Below are positions 59,813 through 64,000 of a stretch of DNA of 64,000 bases, piece by piece (the first letter of the stretch is position 1; the number at the start of each line of letters is the position of its first letter). Made by a program: the position numbers and the translations under genes. The stretch is taken from the NCBI GenBank assembly GCA_024279945.1, contig JAJRRA010000070.1, positions 1-64,000 on the forward strand, in the 5' to 3' direction. The notes under the pieces were generated by a model. That model was not told the origin of the DNA. It did no database searches and saw nothing but the letters and a program-made list of their open reading frames with translations. The stretch comes from Gammaproteobacteria bacterium (GTDB lineage Bacteria; Pseudomonadota; Gammaproteobacteria; Xanthomonadales; SZUA-36).

Positions 59813-62257
59813 CTAAAAAGGAAGTTCAAGGTCCGGGCTAAGTTCCAGCATCTGCGACCTGAATACGGTCTTGATTCGCTCCAGCGCTTCCTCCGATTCG
59901 GCATCAAAACGCACCACGAGAATCGGCGTCGTATTGGATCCACGGACCAGCCCCCAGCCATCGGGCCAGTCTGCCCTGATTCCGTCTATTGTGTTGATGC
60001 TGGCACCATCAAACTGTGCCAGTTTAATGAACGCTTCAACAAAAGCAAAATTTTCGCCCTCTTCCATCTGCACCTTTAGTTCCGGCGTACTGAAACTGGT
60101 CGGTAACGCATTAAGAATATCCTCCGGAGACTGCTCCGCAGCGGCCAGGATTTCCAGCAGCCGGGCCGCTGCATAAATTCCATCATCCACGCCATACCAG
60201 CGTTCACCGAAGAAGAAATGACCGCTCATTTCACCGGCGAAGGGGGAATCTATTTCCTTCATCTTCGACTTGATCAATGAATGACCGGTCTTGTACATAA
60301 CCGGATTTCCACCTGCCTCACGAATCACCTGGGCCAGATGACCGGTGCACTTGACGTCATAAATGATGGTGGCCCCCGGTTTGCGATCCAGTACATCCCT
60401 GGCCAGTAACATCATCACCCGGTCGGCATAAATAATGTTTCCGGCTTGTGTCACCACACCCAGCCGGTCCGCATCACCATCAAGTGCAAAACCCAGATCA
60501 GCTTCAATCAGTCGAACGGACTGGATCAATTCTGTCAGATTTTTCGGCTCACTCGGATCTGGATGATGGTTCGGAAACGTACCATCCACCTCGTCAAACA
60601 GCGGCAACACTTCCGCCCCAATTGCCCGCAGAACATCCGCAGCACACACACTGCCAATTCCGTTACCGCAATCAATCACGACTTTCAGTGGTTTCTCAAG
60701 CTGAATGTCTTGTGCAATGCGTTCGATATACCGTGGAACCACATCTTCCTGTTGCACCTGCACCGTACCCGCACCAGGCTTTACCTCTTCCTCGATGATG
60801 CGCCGGTAAAAATCTGCAAGTTCCTCACCGTGCACCGGATCACCGCCCACCATGATCTTGAAACCATTGTAATCCGGTGGATTGTGGCTGCCGGTGATCA
60901 TAACGCCTGAACCGGAGGCCAGTTCATGAGCCGCAAAATAAAGCACACCTGTCGGCACTGCACCAATATCGAGCACATCACAACCAGTGGAACTAATGCC
61001 TTCAATCATGGCTTCATGCAGATAAGGCCCGGATAAACGCCCATCACGGGCCACCACAACCGGGCCGGCATCTCTTTCCAGCACGACAGTACCCACTACC
61101 TGCCCTACCCGCCTGGCAATTCCGGCATCCAGCGTCTTGCCAACCACTCCGCGGATATCGTAAGCACGAAATATATCCGCAGTCAGCTCTACTGGCTGAT
61201 GTTCAGCTTCTTTCATCTTTCGCCGCTCGGCGATATTGTAGCGAAGTATCATGGGAGGGGGGTCCAATTCTTTATGGGTGGTTTCCGGCATATCACCGGA
61301 CTGTTCGTCCCCGGTAAGCCGCTTATGAGTAATTTCCACTGCCGCAGAGGGTTCAGGGTCAGGCCTGATTATTGCCCGTTTAACGGCAGCCTTTTTTTCC
61401 ACCGCTTCTGCCTTTGTAAGCTTGCGATTATGGAAAAACAGCAAGGTGGATCCGACCAGTAATAGGAAACCTGTGAGCAACATGTTCAACAGAACGCTGC
61501 GACTGCTCAGGATCGACGTATATTGCTGACTTGGAATTTCAATCCGAAACAGCGTGCCGGGCAGAGCTTGCCTTTCCGGCACTTCCCCGGCCAGGAAGCG
61601 ATCGCCCAATTCAGCAAGGATATTGGATGCCTGCCGGCCGTTATACTGCGAAAGGCTGATATAACCCAATAAAGAATAATCCGGCTTGAAGTGAGACAAC
61701 AGGTAATTCGGCTCCAGCATCACCAGCATATAACCGACCAGATCATCCCCCGACAGAATCCGAACGGCGTCCACCATTCGCGGAGGGGCGAGACTATTGT
61801 GAAGTTGTAAGCGGGGATTCGTGTTTTCCTGCAAATCCAGCAGCATGTCGAAAACCGCAAAGCCGTTTGGCCCCAGCTTAAGCGGATCAACAGCTTTCAG
61901 ATTGGTGCCAAAAACCTGGACGTCACTGATTTCACTGATCAGGTTATGCAGGTAAGATTGGAGACCCTCAACCAGGGCAGGATTCGCTATGGCCCGGGCC
62001 GCCAGCGCCTGCACCTGTTCATCATTCATTACGTCCTTCAGCGCCTGAACAGGTTTCACCAACTGATCGATCACCACCTGTTGTTGCGCCGCTGCTTGTG
62101 AAATAGCCTGCTGCGACCGCATGTCGTGAAAGGCAAACCATAAGGTGAGCACGACAATGACCAGGCCAAGAAAACCTATGACCAAAAGCAGCCGCGAATC
62201 CAGGTGCTTGTGTTTGGCTGACTGCAAAAAGTTTTGCTGTGCGTCCTTCAAACCCAT
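59813..62257 (-). CDS. algC: phosphomannomutase/phosphoglucomutase with membrane-anchored extension
   Basis: This 814-residue protein interconverts hexose 1- and 6-phosphates, supplying exopolysaccharide, LPS and nucleotide-sugar synthesis. The C-terminal 460 residues are a complete AlgC-type enzyme: phosphoserine loop TGSHNPP with Ser457, metal-binding DGDADRLG, and sugar loop GEMSGHFFF. The N-terminal 350 residues are extra: a membrane helix (22-43), a sensor-like periplasmic part (44-250), a second helix (about 254-276) and a basic linker. Such extensions occur in some gammaproteobacteria; they tether the catalytic domain to the cytoplasmic face and may sense an envelope signal (inference). 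The gene sits in the conserved coaBC-dut-algC order. Confidence 0.92.
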   Translation of the reverse strand: MGLKDAQQNFLQSAKHKHLDSRLLLVIGFLGLVIVVLTLWFAFHDMRSQQAISQAAAQQQVVIDQLVKPVQALKDVMNDEQVQALAARAIANPALVEGLQSYLHNLISEISDVQVFGTNLKAVDPLKLGPNGFAVFDMLLDLQENTNPRLQLHNSLAPPRMVDAVRILSGDDLVGYMLVMLEPNYLLSHFKPDYSLLGYISLSQYNGRQASNILAELGDRFLAGEVPERQALPGTLFRIEIPSQQYTSILSSRSVLLNMLLTGFLLLVGSTLLFFHNRKLTKAEAVEKKAAVKRAIIRPDPEPSAAVEITHKRLTGDEQSGDMPETTHKELDPPPMILRYNIAERRKMKEAEHQPVELTADIFRAYDIRGVVGKTLDAGIARRVGQVVGTVVLERDAGPVVVARDGRLSGPYLHEAMIEGISSTGCDVLDIGAVPTGVLYFAAHELASGSGVMITGSHNPPDYNGFKIMVGGDPVHGEELADFYRRIIEEEVKPGAGTVQVQQEDVVPRYIERIAQDIQLEKPLKVVIDCGNGIGSVCAADVLRAIGAEVLPLFDEVDGTFPNHHPDPSEPKNLTELIQSVRLIEADLGFALDGDADRLGVVTQAGNIIYADRVMMLLARDVLDRKPGATIIYDVKCTGHLAQVIREAGGNPVMYKTGHSLIKSKMKEIDSPFAGEMSGHFFFGERWYGVDDGIYAAARLLEILAAAEQSPEDILNALPTSFSTPELKVQMEEGENFAFVEAFIKLAQFDGASINTIDGIRADWPDGWGLVRGSNTTPILVVRFDAESEEALERIKTVFRSQMLELSPDLELPF

Positions 62258-62306
62258 GTTTCAGTCCATTCTTTGCAAGCCCTGGTATTTCCTGCCTGCG
62301 CCCACA

Positions 62307-62771
62307 TCAGGAGTGACCTGTATGCCCAAAGCCCCCGCCCCCCCGGTCGGAAGTGTGAAAATCTTCAACCCGTTCCCAGCATACCGGCACCACCGGCAAA
62401 AAAACCAGTTGAGCAATTCGAGCGCCGGGTTCAATTTGAAAAACTTCTTCCGAACGATTCCAGCACGAAACAAATACCTGGCCCTGGTAATCGCTGTCAA
62501 TCAGGCCCACCAGGTTGCCCAGCACAATGCCGTGCTTGTGTCCCAGCCCTGAGCGGGGCAGGATGACAGCCGCCATTCCGGTATCTTCCATGTGCATGGC
62601 AAAACCGGTTGGAATCAGTTGGGTTTCACCCGGTTCAATGGTTAACACATCATCCAGGCAGGCCCGTAAATCCATCCCGGCGGAACCGGTGGTCGCATAG
62701 TCTGGCAGGGGAAAATCAGTGCCCAGCCGTGGGTCGATTATTTTTATCTGAACTGCTTTCAATATCTGCAT
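62307..62771 (-). CDS. dut: dUTP pyrophosphatase
   Basis: Dut hydrolyses dUTP to dUMP, preventing uracil incorporation and supplying thymidylate. The 154-residue trimeric enzyme has all five motifs: [38 protein letters not shown] and the C-terminal [13 protein letters not shown] 62771 matches the family start ([15 protein letters not shown]). It overlaps coaBC by 56 nt, as expected for the coaBC-dut pair. Confidence 0.96.
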   Translation of the reverse strand: MQILKAVQIKIIDPRLGTDFPLPDYATTGSAGMDLRACLDDVLTIEPGETQLIPTGFAMHMEDTGMAAVILPRSGLGHKHGIVLGNLVGLIDSDYQGQVFVSCWNRSEEVFQIEPGARIAQLVFLPVVPVCWERVEDFHTSDRGGGGFGHTGHS

Positions 62772-63960
62772 CCTTGAGTTTGGAAGCAATCGCCTCTATC
62801 AGAAGCTGTGCCAGTTCCTGTTTGCTGCCCTTGCCCAGATTCTGCTCTCCGCACGGGCTTAATAATACTATTTCATTTTGATCACTTTCAAAACCGGAGC
62901 CAGCCTGGCCCACCCGGTTTGCAGCAATCATATCAAGCCCCTTGTTCGAAAGCTTCTCTCGTGCATGCTCTTTCAGTTTTTCCGTTTCAGCAGCAAAGCC
63001 AACGGTTAGCGGGCCAGGCTCCAGAGCCGCCACTGCAGAAACTATATCCGGATTGACCACCAAATCGATCTTTTGCACGGGCAGGCCCTTTTTTATTTTC
63101 TGGGTGGCAAGCCGGGCCGGACGGTAGTCACCAACCGCTGCCACAGCGATGAAGACATCTGCTTTAGCAGCCAAAGCAAGTACAGCACAACACATCTCCT
63201 GCGCACTGCGGACGTCCGTACGCTCGACACCCTGCGGCGTCTCCAGACTAACCGGTCCTGCCACCAGGCTGACTCGTGCACCGGCGTCACGGGCAGCCTG
63301 CGCAACGGCGAACCCCATGCGCCCGGAAGATCGATTGCCAATGAAGCGGACCGGATCAATATCTTCGTAAGTGGGGCCCGCAGTTACCAGCACATGCCTG
63401 CCTGCCAGGACCGATGCTTCAGATGCCGACAGGGCCTCGACAATCCCGACAGGCTCAGCCATGCGGCCAGGCCCGGTTTCGCCACAAGCCTGAGCGCCGC
63501 TTGCTGGGCCAATCAGGCGCCCTCCGCGCGCCTCCAGTGTCATGCAATTGGCGCCGGTGGCCGGATGTGACCACATGTTCCGATTCATGGCCGGGGCCAG
63601 GACGATGGGCGCTGCAGTGGCCAGGCACAGGGTGGACAAGAGATCATCCGCCATACCATGAGCAAGCCGGGCAATGAAATGGGCCGTGGCCGGAGCCACC
63701 AACACCAGGTCTGCCCATCGAGCCAGTTCAATATGGCCCATGCCTGCCTCGGCTGATTCATCAAGCAACTCCGTGTGAACCGAATTGCCGGAAACAGCCT
63801 GGAAAGTCAAAGGTGTAACAAAAGCCTGCGCACCACGACTCATAACGACACGAACCTCGGCACCGGCCTCGCGCAAGCGCCTGACCAGATCGGCCGATTT
63901 ATAGGCAGCGATTCCACCGGTCACACCGAGGAGAATTCGTCTGGCAATTAACGGCTTCAT
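62716..63960 (-). CDS. coaBC: bifunctional CoaBC (pantothenate to CoA)
   Basis: The 414-residue protein condenses phosphopantothenate with Cys (CoaB) and decarboxylates the product (CoaC). The N-terminal flavin domain has [36 protein letters not shown] and the C-terminal-facing loop with catalytic Cys in [20 protein letters not shown]. The CoaB domain shows [24 protein letters not shown], and KKGLP. The start ATG 63960 lies 40 nt from the window edge; the divergent gene beyond (often radC) is not visible. Confidence 0.95.
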   Translation of the reverse strand: MKPLIARRILLGVTGGIAAYKSADLVRRLREAGAEVRVVMSRGAQAFVTPLTFQAVSGNSVHTELLDESAEAGMGHIELARWADLVLVAPATAHFIARLAHGMADDLLSTLCLATAAPIVLAPAMNRNMWSHPATGANCMTLEARGGRLIGPASGAQACGETGPGRMAEPVGIVEALSASEASVLAGRHVLVTAGPTYEDIDPVRFIGNRSSGRMGFAVAQAARDAGARVSLVAGPVSLETPQGVERTDVRSAQEMCCAVLALAAKADVFIAVAAVGDYRPARLATQKIKKGLPVQKIDLVVNPDIVSAVAALEPGPLTVGFAAETEKLKEHAREKLSNKGLDMIAANRVGQAGSGFESDQNEIVLLSPCGEQNLGKGSKQELAQLLIEAIASKLKDADIESSSDKNNRPTAGH

Positions 63961-64000
63961 ATCGTTCAGCAGGCTCCTTTAAATTATTTACCTCTTGAGG

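Overview
The window is chromosomal DNA of a free-living, respiring gammaproteobacterium. The evidence is the F1Fo-ATPase operon next to rsmG-parA-parB, the coaBC-dut-algC block, TatABC, a leu/ilv supraoperon, a YcgL protein, ferrochelatase and multihaem cytochromes. An IPTL-CTERM protein and many GGGGTCAG-type palindromes would fit a marine or sediment lineage, but I cannot name the genus. The parAB/atp/glmUS block suggests the replication-origin-proximal part of the chromosome. I saw no rRNA, tRNA, CRISPR or prophage.

Layout. 1-3.5 kb: a secreted protein of unknown function, a decayed IS256-family transposase, and a DUF1326-DUF2182 gene pair. 3.7-13.0 kb: a branched-chain amino acid supraoperon ilvD-ilvC-leuA-leuC-leuD-leuB-ilvA on the plus strand, preceded by a promoter, a Leu/Ile/Val-rich leader peptide and a terminator that together look like a classical attenuator. 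13.2-16.4 kb (minus): a bifunctional beta-oxidation enzyme and hemH. 16.7-19.7 kb (plus): an IPTL-CTERM protein and tatABC. 19.8-24.1 kb: a BPSS1780-type membrane protein, a LOG-family hydrolase, a rhomboid protease and a PlpD-like patatin/beta-barrel protein. 24.3-28.4 kb: acs, a LysM protein, ycgL, a 2-hydroxyacid dehydrogenase and a broken exbD. 28.5-33.7 kb (minus): a CHRD-domain protein, glmS and glmU. 34-38.8 kb: an S9 peptidase, an HMG-CoA lyase, an octahaem cytochrome with an in-frame stop, and a dihaem cytochrome. 39.0-49.1 kb (minus): atpCDGAHFEBI, parB, parA, rsmG. 49.3-57.2 kb (minus): a lipoprotein and a complete Opp-type peptide importer with two binding proteins. 57.3-64 kb: a broken plant-type gshA, a DUF3617 protein, rluE, an algC-type phosphohexomutase with a membrane-anchored extension, dut and coaBC.

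Two themes go beyond routine annotation. First, four otherwise well-conserved genes (ilvA, exbD, an octahaem cytochrome, gshA) are each interrupted by one in-frame stop codon, with the downstream half intact in the same frame. TAG and TAA are also ordinary terminators here, so genome-wide recoding is not a good explanation. Recent nonsense mutations, strain variation or consensus errors are. Second, the intergenic spaces hold many long, perfect or near-perfect palindromes. One family always begins with GGGGTCAG but has different inner arms in each copy, and two of its copies supply the last codons and stop codons of hemH and tatC.

Positions were read by hand; hairpin and promoter coordinates could be off by a base or two. 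Family names come from recognising motifs, not from database searches.
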